Notes: a model not told the origin generated them from the sequence alone. DNA of 64,000 nt from Phlyctochytrium arcticum (GCA_025602905.1 JAHLKI010000003.1:1426001-1490000); one strand, 5' to 3'; positions 45,001 through 57,250 are shown, numbered from the stretch's first letter. Numbers and translations are program-made.

Positions 45001-48000
45001 GCGCATAACGCAACCAAGGAAAAACTGACGCAGGCGCAGAATCAAGTGCAGGAGCAACAGCAACGCATGATTGCGTTGACGCAGGAGGGTGACAATGAGA
45101 GCAAGCGAATCGCGGCAGATCTGAAGCGAGAGACGACTGCTCGCGCGGATGCTGAACGTGCGCTGGCCAAACTCGAAGACAAACTGTCTCAAATGAGCCG
45201 AGAGTTGGAAACGAGTAAATTTGAGTTGCAGAAACAGCTGCGATCAGCACAACATGCAATAAACTACGAGCAGCTGTACTTTGAGGCCCAATCATCCATT
45301 GAGGAACTTCATAAGCAGCTGACTGAAGTCAAGACGGCCCTCAAAGCGGCAAGCGATAGGAACAATTCGCTAAAGTCCGAGCTAGAAATAGCGCGTGGGG
45401 CTATCGACTCTGCAGTACGTGATATGGAAAGGGAGAAATCACGGTACAACAATTTGCAAGTTGAATTTGATTCACTTGAAGAGCGAACCAAAGCTGATCG
45501 GCAGTTCCGAGTTGTTCTTGAGTCGGAAAACGCGAGCCTACGTTCCACAGTCAAATTGTCTGAGGAAAAGGTACTGCAAGGATCTATGCGGTTGGAAGAG
45601 CTGGATCAAGAACATGCGCAGCTCGCCCAAGCAAAGGAGGAAGCTGAGGTGCAGTGTTCTCTCTTGCACACCAAGATTCAGAATCTTGTGGAACGGGTGC
45701 ACGAGCTTGAGCAGACTTGTGCTGTTCTCCATTCTCAAATCGATCATCACGATGAAACTGCCAGTCGGACCTCTGATACGCGGTCGGTCAAATCACCGGA
45801 CAAGTCTGGTACAACAACTCCTCCCTTCCCCTCTGGAACAACTCCCCGGTCAAAAGGCGGTTGGCGCAACGTTCTATTCAGGAGTACAAGTAGTACCCAG
45901 CAGCTGAAGCAAGACCACTCGCGCGCAGGGTCGGCCACCCCTGTCTCACCGGCAGAGGATGACAGCACAAAGATTCTAGAGTATGGATTACAGCGACGCC
46001 TCAGTGCAGCATCGTCAAGCTTCTCACTTAAATCAGCTACCACAAAATCTTCCGATATGCTGGGTTCTGGTAAGCTGAGCCGCTTTCAAGATTGTTCTGT
46101 CCTTTGCGCTATCGCTAATATTGACAAATTCCAGTCCATCATGACTTTAATCATCGCGAAGGTCTGCGTGGTTGGATAAAGATGCCGAAAGGCGGCAAAG
46201 TTAAGAAGGGCTGGAAACCCCGATACGCAGTTGTCCGAGACTCCAAAATCTTCTTGTACGATCGTGATAAGGATGTTGGAATAACGGAAGGCCAACTCTT
46301 GGTTGATATTCGGTAAGTGTCGCGCAGATGCATTTTCATACGCTAGTACTAAAGAATCTGATGAACTACCAGATCGGATATCTTCATTGTCAAAGTCGTG
46401 GCACAGAACGAGCTCATTCATGCCAATGGCAAGGACATTGACTGCATCTTGAAGATTCATGCAGTGAACCTTGATGCTACTGGACAACCTATGCACAGCC
46501 GGTCCGGAATGGTAGGAGGAGCCTGTAGCGCTTTGTACAGTTTCAAGCACGTCCGCTAATCTTCATGTTGACAGCAAATCGAGAGCGGCACGGAGCACAA
46601 TGATGTATCCACTGTTCAGAAAAAGATTTCCAAACTCGATGGAGAAATCGCTTTAGAGGAGAAAATGCTGCAGGCAGCGGAAAAAATGTGGTCTCTCTCC
46701 AATGACCAGAATCGTGGAACCTTGACAAACCAAATAGACGCCTCGCAAGCGCGGTTGAGGGGCTTGAAGCTAGAGCAAGAGCGATATCGATCACTTTTAC
46801 CGGTAGAAGAAGGAGGGGCTGCTGCTTCGGTGAGTTTCCTTTTCTTTCTTAAGGCAACTTTCTCTGCACAGCGCACTGACCTATAACCGCCCATTAGTCG
46901 TTGGAGCAGATTAGTGAAAGCGTCGAGGAGGACGTCGGCCAGCTCAAAAAGCGTCTAGAGTCGTTGGTGGCAGACGAGGAACGAAAGCGAGAGGGACTGC
47001 TCAAAGTTTCTACTGCCACCGCTGTAGAAAAGACTGCCAGCGAAAAGTCATCAGGAAAGAGCTCCGGAACCCGAACCAAGGCTACCGAGCAAGAAATTGC
47101 CGCCGTGGACCGCAACATTACGAGGATAAAAGGTATATAAGCTAGTCATTGATGTTTGGGCGAGATGGCCTTGCTGACTTATTTTTTTATGATCAACTAG
47201 ATGACATTGAGGCCCTGCACTCGGTAAGATGACCATTCCGAATTGGTATTCAGCAATGATGAGGGTCCTAACAATTTACTTCTTTGTCCAGCCCGATCCA
47301 GAAAAGGTGGCTGCTGCTGCGCGACGTATCAGAGACACGGCCGACAAGTCGGAAAGTCTGGGCCATGGCTTCAAACTTCGGCAATACTATAAACCAACAG
47401 ATTGTGCAGTATGTCATGAAGCGCTCTGGGGCAACAAAAACCAAGGCTTGGAATGTTCCGGTAAGTATATTTTTTTGGATAGTCCTGGCGGAGCCAAATT
47501 AACGTCGGTGATGACATAGCATGCAAGTTGATCTGTCACCGAACTTGCCAGCAGTCAATAGATGTAACGTGTCAGGAAACACAGGCCTTGAAAAGCGTTC
47601 CAGCCATTGTAAGTCTATCTTAATATCTTTTATTCACATTGAAGCTAAACCGTCTTTTTCCCCCAGTACTTCATGACCCAAGATCAGGCGGACCGCTCCA
47701 AATGGATTGCGGGACTTCAATACTACCGCCAAGATGTGACATCTAAGCTTTCGGGTTCATCCTCCACTACACAACTCCCCTCTTCAACATCCCGTCTTAG
47801 CATTAATACCTCACGCTCGCTAGCCGGTTTTCCAATACCACAGTCGCCACTAGACATATCATCTCCGTCCCTCCTGAAGAGCATGTCCAATCTGAGTCGC
47901 AAAGCAACCATGGACAGTGCACTGGCGAAGGGCGCCGAGGGTGCTGCATCAACAAGTCCTAGCGCGAGCGCTCAACCTGGGACATCACTTAAAAGAACTA

Positions 48001-48023
48001 ATACTGTCACCACTCCACGATAA
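42057..48023 (+). CDS. ROCK-type Rho-associated AGC kinase, split PH/C1
   Basis: Twenty exons close in phase to 1596 residues: 42057-42246, 42323-42414, 42483-42566, 42623-42870, 42936-43029, 43083-43113, 43177-43243, 43303-43313, 43369-43457, 43518-43579, 43635-43735, 43793-46069, 46135-46312, 46373-46511, 46575-46829, 46898-47132, 47201-47223, 47292-47460, 47520-47608 and 47667-48023. The kinase has a Gly loop TGAVGKV, Lys110 in YAMKILKK, Asp206 in IHRDVKPEN, Asp224 in LADFG, TPDYISPE and an AGC tail (KPPFVPEL). A long coiled coil (about 450-1010) follows. A PH domain begins at 1116 ([18 protein letters not shown]) and is interrupted by coiled coil and a C1 zinc finger (about 1410-1470, [19 protein letters not shown]), then resumes at [16 protein letters not shown]. 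The PH split by C1 is typical of animal ROCK. The intron after exon 4 is GC-AG. Confidence 0.92.
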
Positions 48024-48406
48024 TCCCATTCACACACGTTGGACAAAACATGACCATCCACAACACCCGATATGAATCGCTCTGTCCCGTTTATACCTCT
48101 CCATCCGTCCCACACAACCATAAACGTTTCTGTGGTTTTTAGATAGTAGCTGTTTGTATAATGACATAGGTTCGACCTGAATACTACCATCCCATTTTCT
48201 TACTTCCCACGGTTTACTGCCGGTATCTGAAGGGGCTTGCTATGTACCCGCTATACGGCAAGATAGAAATGGCACAAATTGAGGAGCTTGCACTTTAAAA
48301 GTTTGTGGGGTAATGGAACTTTCATTGAAAAGTATACGCAAAATCTATAAAGCATTATCGACATATGTTACGCTAGCGGACATATCTAATTTGGGGACTA
48401 TCCTAT
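48024..48406. other. Convergent intergenic
   Basis: 3' flanks of the kinase and the wall protein. No gene seen. Confidence 0.45.
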
Positions 48407-49540
48407 TCAAACAACGTACATTGCTGCCACTAACCACCCCACTACACCGGTCAAAAAGGAGAAAGAGTGACGCTCGGCTCCACTGTCGACCTTTACTGCG
48501 TCACGCTGCTGGACTGTGTGTGGTGCTAGGGTAGATTTGCGAGCGGCGGGTCGGTAAAGCCGAGACATCAGGTGAAGACCTGTCCCGCTTTCATTTGATC
48601 GGGTGTCAAGCGCCGCTGCAGTAGCTGGTAGATTTCTTGCTATCAAGTCTTTGGATGCATTGGGTGTGAGAATTTTCTTGGCCGTCTTTGCCACAGCAAC
48701 GAGGAACGGCAAATCATTCGGACCCTTCTGCTTTCGCGGTTCGGCCTCAGTCGGAATGTCATTAGGACCGCCTTTTGGGGAGCCCTTACCCTTGGGTGCT
48801 TTAGCTTCTTTGTCTTCTTTGTCTTCTTTCTCTTCCTTTTCTTTCGGCGGAGGTGAAGGAGGGGGTGTGGCTACCGCCGATGGTGATGCTGGGCTAGCAA
48901 TTGGAATGGGAGGACTTGGCGGGGGAGTAGAAACCTTCGGAGGTGGCGGAGGAGTTGGACTTGGCGTCGGCAACGGTAATGGGGATGTAGTAGAAGGAGC
49001 AGGAGGCGGAGGAGGGGGTGGAGGTGGAGGAAGCGGAGATGGTGCACTAGGTGAGGGAGAAGGAGGTGGAGGGGGCGGAGGAGGTGGTGGTGGTGGTGGT
49101 GTCGGAGATGGGGTTGATGATATTGTGGTGGTGGTCGTTGTTGTTGACGAGCTTGTAGATTTGGATGGTATTCCGGGGATTGGTGGAATGGTTGGGATAG
49201 GAGGAATTGGTGGAATTGTTGGAATAGGAGGAATGCCGGGTATAGGTGGAATCGTGGGAATTGGAGGAATGGTAGGAATGGATGGGATATCTGCACGCGT
49301 TGAAGGTGTTGAAGGTGTAGGAGCCATTCCTTTCCTTGTTGAGGTCGTACGCGTCCTGTATCTATTGTTATTGTTGTTGTTGTTGTGTCGATGGTTCCTG
49401 GCCTCCAGTTCCCCTTGCAGCCCTGCTGAATGTTTGCCATTGTCTGATATGGCAATGTTGTTCCTTGCAAAGTCGGTAGTCGTCTGTGCCCATGCTGTAC
49501 CGGCAGCCACGGAGAATAGTAAAAGCCTCGATAATCGCAT
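48407..49540 (-). CDS. Pro-rich secreted protein with GPI-type C-terminus
   Basis: 377 residues, one exon. The signal peptide MRLSRLLLFSVAAGTAWAQ has a clear cleavage site. Then come a poly-Asn run, IPP/IPT-type hexapeptide repeats (IPPIPTIPPIPGIPPIP), poly-Pro stretches with Ser/Thr, a charged KEKEEKEDKEDKEAK segment and a C-terminal hydrophobic tail (FSFLTGVVGWLVAAMYVV) preceded by a Gly/Ser-type site. This fits a GPI-anchored or wall-bound structural glycoprotein. No catalytic domain is visible. Confidence 0.75.
   Translation of the reverse strand: MRLSRLLLFSVAAGTAWAQTTTDFARNNIAISDNGKHSAGLQGELEARNHRHNNNNNNNRYRTRTTSTRKGMAPTPSTPSTRADIPSIPTIPPIPTIPPIPGIPPIPTIPPIPPIPTIPPIPGIPSKSTSSSTTTTTTTISSTPSPTPPPPPPPPPPPPPSPSPSAPSPLPPPPPPPPPPAPSTTSPLPLPTPSPTPPPPPKVSTPPPSPPIPIASPASPSAVATPPPSPPPKEKEEKEDKEDKEAKAPKGKGSPKGGPNDIPTEAEPRKQKGPNDLPFLVAVAKTAKKILTPNASKDLIARNLPATAAALDTRSNESGTGLHLMSRLYRPAARKSTLAPHTVQQRDAVKVDSGAERHSFSFLTGVVGWLVAAMYVV
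49170..49280 (-). repeat. Minisatellite encoding IPP/IPT hexapeptides
   Basis: Degenerate 9-18 nt tandem units of the form ggaattggtggaat encode Ile-Pro repeats of the wall protein. Confidence 0.75.
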
Positions 49541-50393
49541 GTTTGCTCGCCCTTTCTAGCCAAAGAGTTGCTGAGAGAGTCTATTATAGTCAGGGTCGAC
49601 CGGCGGTCCGGGGGTGCTCCAGAAGCTCACATTGGTTATAAGTAGGCTGAACCTTGGCGCCGTTTTGGGGCATAGACGTCCCGTTAGGCAAGAAGGATAG
49701 GGAAGAAATGTGTGCTATCGGCGAGGCCTTGGACGGCCCGCTCTCGCGCGTTTGTCACTGACCAAACCGACGCGTCTCGACGCGTGAGAAGCGAAAGGCT
49801 CGCCAGCAGCCACCGTCAGACTGGGGTTGCACGCCGGACGGTCGACCCCGGCAATAAGATGTGTGCAACTTGAATCTTGTTAAGTCGGTAATTCTTTTGT
49901 TTACACATATAAATGTCTCGCCTTCCCTGGAATTTCTGGTCGTTCTCGGGGGCAACCTTTGCGCCACATAGTAGGACGGGCAACGGCAATATTGTTTTAT
50001 CACGGATAAATGCTGCATTCCGCCTGATGCACTTTCCACTATCAAAAGTCACTTGTTTGGCCTGGAGCAGCCTTGTGTCGTTGATCGACAAAACAGGCCG
50101 CTCACCTTCTGGTTGGCAGACTGCTGGCCCGGAGGCTGGCCGGCAATAGCCGCAACCGAGTCAGGGTATCGTGCGGTCTACGGCCAGTCCACCGCAACGG
50201 TCGTTACTATTTTAAGAAACAAGCTCTTTCCGTGGCGGATTAAAGTTTGTCCTAGTTGCGAGGAATTCACTTGCGATAAATACCGGGAAGAGATTGAAGG
50301 AAGCTCATTCGCAAAAACCACATCCATCTTCAGACCATCGCACGCGATCATCATCCTTTTCCCCTCTTCCAAGAAAACCTTTTCACACTCATC
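49541..50393. other. Divergent intergenic
   Basis: 853 bp between the wall-protein start and the small orphan. It is probably two promoters. No gene recognised. Confidence 0.4.
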
Positions 50394-50834
50394 ATGTCTT
50401 GGTACACTACCACAACCACAAACACCAACTTCCCGGTCCTGGCCTTTGATCAACCGACCGCATTTGCGACCGTCGAGCACGTCTTGGGTCGGAAAGAGTT
50501 TGCGACCGCCCGCGCCGACATTTACCAGATGCTCCCTGCCGTTCTGGCCACATTTACCGGCCGGGATCAAGTTCACATCGGTGTCTCACCAAGCAATCCG
50601 TCCAAGATGGATGCCAAAACCTACGGCAACGCACGCGTGATTGCTGTCGTCAAAGTCAACACATCAAAGAGGAACGCCAAGAAGCAAGCAGAGCTCATCG
50701 CGCGGGGGATGAAGCGATGCATGGTCGATGCCAGCTGGAGATTTGCAGGAGAGGGTTGCAAGGTTGTCCACGATGCTGCAGATCAAAAACGCTCGGCCAG
50801 CAAAAAGAAGGAAATGTACATTTACGCCTATTGA
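50394..50834 (+). CDS. Small orphan protein, 146 residues
   Basis: Not recognised. It is an intronless frame with ATG following cactcatc. The protein is alpha/beta-like with a Thr-rich start, LAFDQPTAFATVEHVLGR and DQVHIGVSPSNPSKMDAK, then ARVIAVVKVNTSKRNAKKQ, and a Lys-rich tail ending KKKEMYIYAY. The composition and clean ends suggest a real soluble protein. No signal peptide or membrane segment. Confidence 0.6.
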   Translation: MSWYTTTTTNTNFPVLAFDQPTAFATVEHVLGRKEFATARADIYQMLPAVLATFTGRDQVHIGVSPSNPSKMDAKTYGNARVIAVVKVNTSKRNAKKQAELIARGMKRCMVDASWRFAGEGCKVVHDAADQKRSASKKKEMYIYAY

Positions 50835-51023
50835 AATAGCTTTGTGTCCATGTCCATATCCATCTGTCCATAGTTTGTATATATTTAGACTTTTCTTGTT
50901 AATATGTAGTAAATAGACTTTAGATAATTTAATTGAACATGCTCTTCAATAACCCTGATTCTCCTACATTATCCAGTCTGTTTTCCGAGTTGCTTTTCAT
51001 CAAAGTTTTCCAGTCCATCATCC

Positions 51024-51876
51024 ATGCTGCTTGCTCCAAAGTCATCACAATCATGCCGTGGCGCAGCGGTTGGTCAGCAAGTTTCCTCAAAGTCCGTCAG
51101 TCAAAATTCGTCCGCAGTTGCTCTCAAACAATCGAACCATATGGCCAACCAGAAGCAAGACAAGTCTGATACAGAGCAGAGAGATCAACACAACACTCAG
51201 CAGCATCAGCCTCCACCATATACGCTTCTTCCATCCGATCATCAACCATCGTTTGCTCCACAAGGCAGCAATGAATCCACTGATTCGCTGCTTCCCGAAT
51301 ACGATCACTCGTCTTCCGGGACCGGGGTTTCTTTCCCGACAGATGTCAAACAGGGTTTCGCCGGAAAAAGTGGTGATGGCCCACTAGGGGAGGATGGGCT
51401 ACCTCTTCCGGGTGTTCGTCATTACATTACCTCCTCAGACACCCTGGTGGGACTTTCATTTAAATACGGAGCAGATGTGAGGCCAGGCAGATTTTGAAGA
51501 AAGAGTTCTGCGACCTTATTAGTACATGTTCTGTTTCTAGATTCAGAACATCCGGCGCGCGAATAAGCTCTTTACCGATGATGTTATTGCGAGACAATAT
51601 CTCTTCATCCCATATGCGACGGTATCTCACCAACCCAGGCCGTCACTCGACGATATACACAAGACACTGGTCAAGCGGTTCCAGATCATAACAAAATGTG
51701 TAGATACAGCGGAGGCATGGTCGTATCTTCGTCAAAACGAGTTTGGCCTGGAAGCGGCGTTGGAACAGTACTGGGAGGATCTCAAGTGGGAAAGGGAATA
51801 CAAGTCCCAGAATGGGCAACAAGGAGGCCCCTCAAGTTTCAGTGTGGGAAAAGGCAAGTGGAAAAAGGTGGGGTAA
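51024..51876 (+). CDS. LysM domain protein, LYSMD-like
   Basis: Two exons, 51024-51476 and 51541-51876, 262 residues. After a Ser/Gln/His-rich N-terminus a single LysM domain spans the intron: RHYITSSDTLVGLSFKYGAD joined to IQNIRRANKLFTDD and QYLFIPYATV. A helical tail (VKRFQIITKCVDTAEAWSYL, LEAALEQYWEDLKWE) ends KGKWKKVG. The lack of a signal peptide points to an intracellular LYSMD1/2-type role rather than chitin binding. The ATG at 51024 is the first in frame; M40 (position 51141) is an alternative. Splicing at the terminal GGTAAGT could extend the product into a hydrophobic downstream frame. Confidence 0.75.
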
Positions 51877-52064
51877 GTCCCAGCATGAGCATTGCTGGCT
51901 TGCCTGGGAGAATAGCTATAATCCTAGGAGTATATTTCGTATGTAGCATAGGGCTTGCAGTCAAGCCGAGTCCCCAATTACTATCTGTACCTGCCCCCAC
52001 TACAGTAGCCACTTTAATAAGTATCTTCTGTCTACCTACTTCTGTCTATGAACGTTCTACCCGC

Positions 52065-53394
52065 CTAACCGGCTGGCAAGCGCAACACACCCCGCAAGAG
52101 CCCCTCATCCTCCCGTTCCTGCTCAATAATGCTTAAATATGGCAAGATTATTCCCTCGGTCCAGGAGGTAGGCCCCCGAAGTAGTGGAATAGCCGAGTTG
52201 GGACTCACGTAAGAGACCCGGCGCCCGGCATTTGCTGTGGGAGCTAGAGAAGAGGTGGAGCGTGTAGTTGTTCCCATATCGCGTGATGCTTCGTGCACGA
52301 TCTGCAAGCGCGGCAGAAAATCTTTGAAGTCAAAGGCCAACTCGCAGCCCGAGGTCAGTGTGTGCAAAATTATAGATGCCCCGGAAACAGGAGACGACAT
52401 GTGCAAGAGGCTACGAGACGAAGGAGTTGTTGGGCTAGAGGATAGAGGTGAGCCGTCCCGAGCTGGATAACTCGAAGAGACCGCATTCCATATTTGTTCA
52501 GCGGATTGTGGTCGTTCTAAAAGGCGATGAATGCATGTACAAACTACATCGAAGGCTGTATATACAACGAACCTGTAAGAAATCCTAAAGCGCGCATGAA
52601 TCGCTTCTCTGTTTCGCACTGTTCACACGGAACGAGGGGTACCGGCACAATGCGCCGCACAGTGCGTTGCGCAGCACCACATGTAGGATCTGCTGCGGAA
52701 GTGCCTGCATTTGCAGCGCATTCGTGGTCGGCCCAGCATCGGCGAGCACGCATCCGCTCGCGTCGGTAGTAATTTATAAAGGTAGCCTTCCAATCAATAG
52801 GGTCATCGGTGGAAGTTATGTTGGGCAAACTATTTGCAGTTGCATAGATTAGAAAGCTGCAGGGGTGGACAAGGAGTAAATGTACCTCGGTTCAGACTCA
52901 GTTTCAGTTGGAGTAATGACATCTTCATGTTCTCTCATTCCAAGTTCAAGTTCTGCTTCCCAGTCTCCAATCGCGAGCAAGAAATCTTGGGTTTCCAAGG
53001 CTGATAGATCGCTGACGTGTGGGCTCCCGGACGTATCAGATGACACAGGTTTCAGCACATACAATTCAGAATCCAGTCCTCTCGCTAGACAGAACTTCTT
53101 CCACAAGGCTGGCTCATCACTCAAATCTCGCCAGATACGCGCAACACAACGCGATTTGGCCAGGCTTCCGGGACTTAGATGCCGAAAGATGACCAGCCAA
53201 AGTTCTGGGGGGAGGTGAGGGATCTCTTTGTCGCATGCTGGGATTAATGTTGAGGAGCTTGATGTCGACGCTGGCCCAATTTTTAACAATGTGCTCGCGA
53301 TTCCTTTGATGCTGCCTGCGGAAGACTCAGGACCTCCATTTCGCCATCTCTTGCGCAGATCTATTGGCGACTCTGGAGTCGTAGGCGAAACCAT
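52065..53394 (-). CDS. F-box protein
   Basis: Four exons close in phase: 52886-53394, 52629-52829, 52209-52572 and 52065-52121, 376 residues. The F-box is clear: IPHLPPELWLVIFRHLS, then SLAKSRCVARIWRDLSDEPAL and LWKKFC. It is followed by DWKATFINYYRRERMRARR, a common continuation in fungal F-box proteins. The C-terminal third is low-complexity Ser/Thr/Pro with no WD or LRR repeats, so the substrate-binding domain is unknown. The last intron (52122-52208, 87 nt) is a multiple of three without stops and may be retained, adding 29 residues. Convergent with the LysM gene. Confidence 0.75.
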
Positions 53395-54007
53395 TCAGCT
53401 GAATAGATACTTTTTTACGCGTATGGCAGCGATAGATAATAGACAAAACTACTTCTTTGGGCAGAATATTGCCAAATAAAAATAAGGACTTCTCATCATT
53501 TTGCGTCATGCATTCCAAACGTCGGAAGTTTTTCCTTCTAACCCTGAGCGCCACCTTAACATACCGACGATGAACGGATTTGTTTACGTTCCAGATGATT
53601 TTACATATGGACAATACAATGCATACTTTTGATATACTCAAATTCCTGAGAAGAGGCTTCCATTTTATTTATTTTTCATCCGATGGTCTCTTTTCCTATA
53701 GGTTGACTACTAGATCTTATGCTTGTTCCTTGTATCGGAGAATTAGCTGATCTAGTTGAGTGCGTTACCTACATTAGCCTCAAATCCGCTAATTCTGTTA
53801 CGGTTAACTTTCAATTTTTTGTGCACCCAACTGAAGGCTGATTCGGAGATCATACCCGGGGAGGCAGTGGTAGTTAAATAGTTTGACTAGTTTACTCTAG
53901 TTCTAGTTATAGGCAGTTAGTCGATTGTAGGGAGCATTCTTGTTAGTGGCTCTGTTTGTTAGCGCCGACTTTTCGATTAGTTCGAAAGTAATACATAGGC
54001 AAACTAA
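53395..54007. other. AT-rich intergenic
   Basis: 613 bp divergent spacer between the F-box gene and the large orphan. It contains a 9-bp inverted repeat (53739-53747 and 53788-53796). No gene seen. Confidence 0.4.
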
Positions 54008-57000
54008 ATGATAGTTCCAGGTGGTGTTTCTCGCGAGGATAGCGCTGTAGAGCTTGTCGACCGAACTCCCGCAGCAAAAAAGGTTGTTGAGGTGCAATCA
54101 ACGTCCAAAGGGAATACATCATACAAGAGAGTTGCAGGATACGCGCAGCACAATCAAGAGAATGGGACAGTAACAGCACGGCAAAAACGGATATCAACCC
54201 CATTAAATGCCATCTCCCAGGCTCGATCTGAACCGCCGCAGCATCTTTCAAGTGAGCATCAGCAAGAGGTCCAGGCAACACCGCCCGACGGTTCCCTTCC
54301 CGTTTCAGCGCTTCATCTTACCGCCCACTTGTCGTTCATGTACCTGCCAGCGACTTTCCCGCGCTGTGATGCCATAACCGTAAGACCCATGTCAGTTCAT
54401 CAACAGCAAAGGCCCATTGCTACCCCGTCGAGTCCGTCTATCCCTATCAGAAAAAGAGCACAAGATTCCGAAGCTGATAACTTTGTTGCTGTTGAAGGAT
54501 TCTGTGTTCGTACAGTGAAGGATCCATCTCCGCCACAGCAAGTGCTAGAGCAGGCGCAAGCATATCCCGCCTCCGAATCACATACGCCAGCGGCGAAATC
54601 AGGATCATCATCGTCTGTGCCCAGCTCGACTCCTGAAACTACCAGTCGTGCGCAGCACTCTTCTCGCGCAGCCCCGAAACATCGTTACCACCCAAGCCGA
54701 ACTATGAAGATGCCGGAATTTGCGCCATCTTTCAGCAATGGCCGGGTCCTGAGTGGCACATTTTCTACTCGAGATGGTGTAAAGTTGATCCAGGTTCCCG
54801 CATCAACAACGCGACGAGTTTCGTTTACGACAGCGACCGCAGAAAGGTTCGATTCGGATTTTGAGTCAGACACGGACGAAAGTGAAGGGGATATGCACGA
54901 CAATCGGACCCCAAATACTGTTACGAGTTTTGATTCGCGGAGCGTTCACGATGGGAGGCGGAACGAGGCAGATAAAATGAAGGGCGTCTCACCAGCCAAA
55001 ATGGATGACCAAAACACTGCTGAAGCTCAATTGTTTGGTTTATCCATACAGCCATGTAAGAGCCTGCCGAGCGAAGAGCCAGTACCGATGCCGGACAAGC
55101 ATTATTCTTTATCAAAAGACTTGGATTTTCCATTGAGACAAGATACACCAAGGAGCACCGATGAGAGAAGTGAGACACGTTCGTATCTTGATTCTAGGGC
55201 AGGACAACAGCCCCCTGACACCCGTGAGAATCAATCCGAAAGTGCACTCCAAATGACATCGTCAGACATTTCGGGACAAGCAATTTCTCGCAAGAACAGT
55301 TTTTCGCGAGCGGGTCTGACTCTGAATAATGCCACATTGGAATTTCCCGAAACATCCGCAGTAGCGAAAAGTGTCGAATCGTTGGATATCACACGAGTTG
55401 AGGGCAGTCCTCTCAATCCCGAAGCTTCCACGCCACGTCGCAGACGCAAGAAGATAGCGCCTCGAACATCTACCAATGTCGCTAAGGCTCGTTCCGATCA
55501 TTTATCCTCGATGCTAATGGACAGCGATATGATGATCGATGGAGATCTCGACGGGTGGGGGGAAGGAGCCACGGACGTTTTCTCTGCTTTCCACCAGGCG
55601 CAAGCGCATAAGACTACAAGGACGCGTAAAGATGATTTATACCGTCAGCGGCTGCACACCCCGGGAAAGTTGACCAACGATGGTGATGACCCAGGGGCCG
55701 TATCAGGAATGGATCCCATGGCCGGAAATAATACTCAGAGCAGCTCTACAGGAGCAGTGAGCAGCTCAGGGGCCGCCGCGAGTCTGAATCCTGAGGGAGA
55801 AACATCGCATCCGCTCGCACGACATGGGTACACTGTAACGCCAACATGGAAAAACAAGAAAGAGCGCAAGAGCACAGATGAGCATGCTTCCGATACTGTT
55901 CCCCCCAACAGCTTAGCAGGCATGGCAAGTGCTGTATTGGGAAACAATGTTGGTCCTGACCTACAGCGCAACCCTCGGAAGGGAGCTCGGCGGAAAGCTG
56001 TCCCCAATTCGTATAAAGATGGGTACCTGTTCGATGTCAACTTGCCACTACGGCTCAATTTCGTACAGCCTCAGTTTATGCCTGATGGCACAGAAAAGGA
56101 GGATGATGGTATACCTTCGGACGATGACTCGGGAACAACTTCCTCATTTGATGAGATACCTCGGCATGTAGCGGCCGATCCGTACTCGGAGTCACTCCGT
56201 GGTGCTCAAAATTACCATGGTGGTTCCAAACACATGTTGGGAGCTTACTCCAATGGATATATCGATCTTGCGGTTGATGGGGAGCAGGCACCCCTACTAG
56301 AATCACACGCCAAGACCTACCGCGCATCGAGTCAGGACAGTAACGACGGCGAGTATTGCACCCAATCCGCTTTGGCAGCCGAGCCATCCATACCAAACCA
56401 ACCGGGTGTTGTATACGCCCCGAACGCGGCAAGCGAAGAACTGACTGCGCAGTGGCGACATCAGCGCAACGTTGCTGCCATGACGATGAAAGAGCTAAAG
56501 AAAATCTTCCCCCCGCTGATGAAACGATACGGCAAGTCAGGTTCAACCCGGTTCGTGGGTATGCCAGCAGGTCGTGGCTCGGGGGCCGGACATCGGGCTA
56601 CCGGCGACTCAAAAAAATCAGGCGGCGCAAAGGCACCGAGCGGGCAAAAAGATTGGGAACTTAATTTTGCGAGAAGATTGGTGGCAAAATCAAGATCTGC
56701 CCAAGGTTTCGATGAGCTTCCTGAGCTGCACAAGGTGAGCATCTCTTTTGGCTGGGAAATAGTACGGAAGATTTAATGGCGCTGTATGCAGCAACAGTCA
56801 ATGTGGAAACGAATGGACGCCGAGTTTCGTATGGATCCCGGTCAGGTCATATACAACAACAGCATAAGCCATAGGCTACCAGAGCTTTCCGCCAACCTCA
56901 CCACGTCTTCATACTATGATAATTACAAGCGTCCCTATACGCGATCCAGTAGAAGCTTAGCAAACCTCATTCCCAGCAGCGATCGCTTAGAGCTTCCCAC

Positions 57001-57250
57001 AGGTTTAACGTTACCGTTGCTTGTACAGGAAGCCGGAGGTGCATACACTTACGGATCGCGCTTAAAACGAACCCCCAACCCTCATCCGGCGCGTAAGCAG
57101 AGCCTCCATTCAAAGATCAAGGCATCATCAGAACCCAACATGTCATTGTCGCTATCATCGTCCCTTTCCCTCATGCAGAGAAATGCAGGCGTGGATGGAA
57201 GCTCCACATCATTCAATGCGACTACCTTAGCATTCCCATCACTTGTATAA
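54008..57250 (+). CDS. Large disordered orphan protein
   Basis: Not recognised. Exons 54008-56734 and 56792-57250 give 1061 residues. The protein is Ser/Pro/Gln/Asp/Glu-rich, with basic patches (TPRRRRKKIAPR), acidic patches (DFESDTDESEGD, IPSDDDSGTTSSFDE) and likely phosphorylation sites. One more ordered part is MKELKKIFPPLMKRYGKSG followed by GQKDWELNFARRLVAKSR. It ends with Ser-rich sequence. It may be a cytoskeletal, polarity or chromatin regulator, but no domain supports that. An upstream exon or internal introns cannot be excluded. Confidence 0.6.

Noticed and set aside
48603..49559. 318-codon Gly-rich plus-strand frame
   Set aside because: It is the complement of the Pro-rich wall-protein gene; Gly repeats mirror the poly-Pro codons.
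53739..53796. Possible tRNA-like structure: 9-bp inverted repeat around a sequence resembling an A box
   Set aside because: Too short for a tRNA (about 58 nt), no anticodon stem and no B-box consensus.
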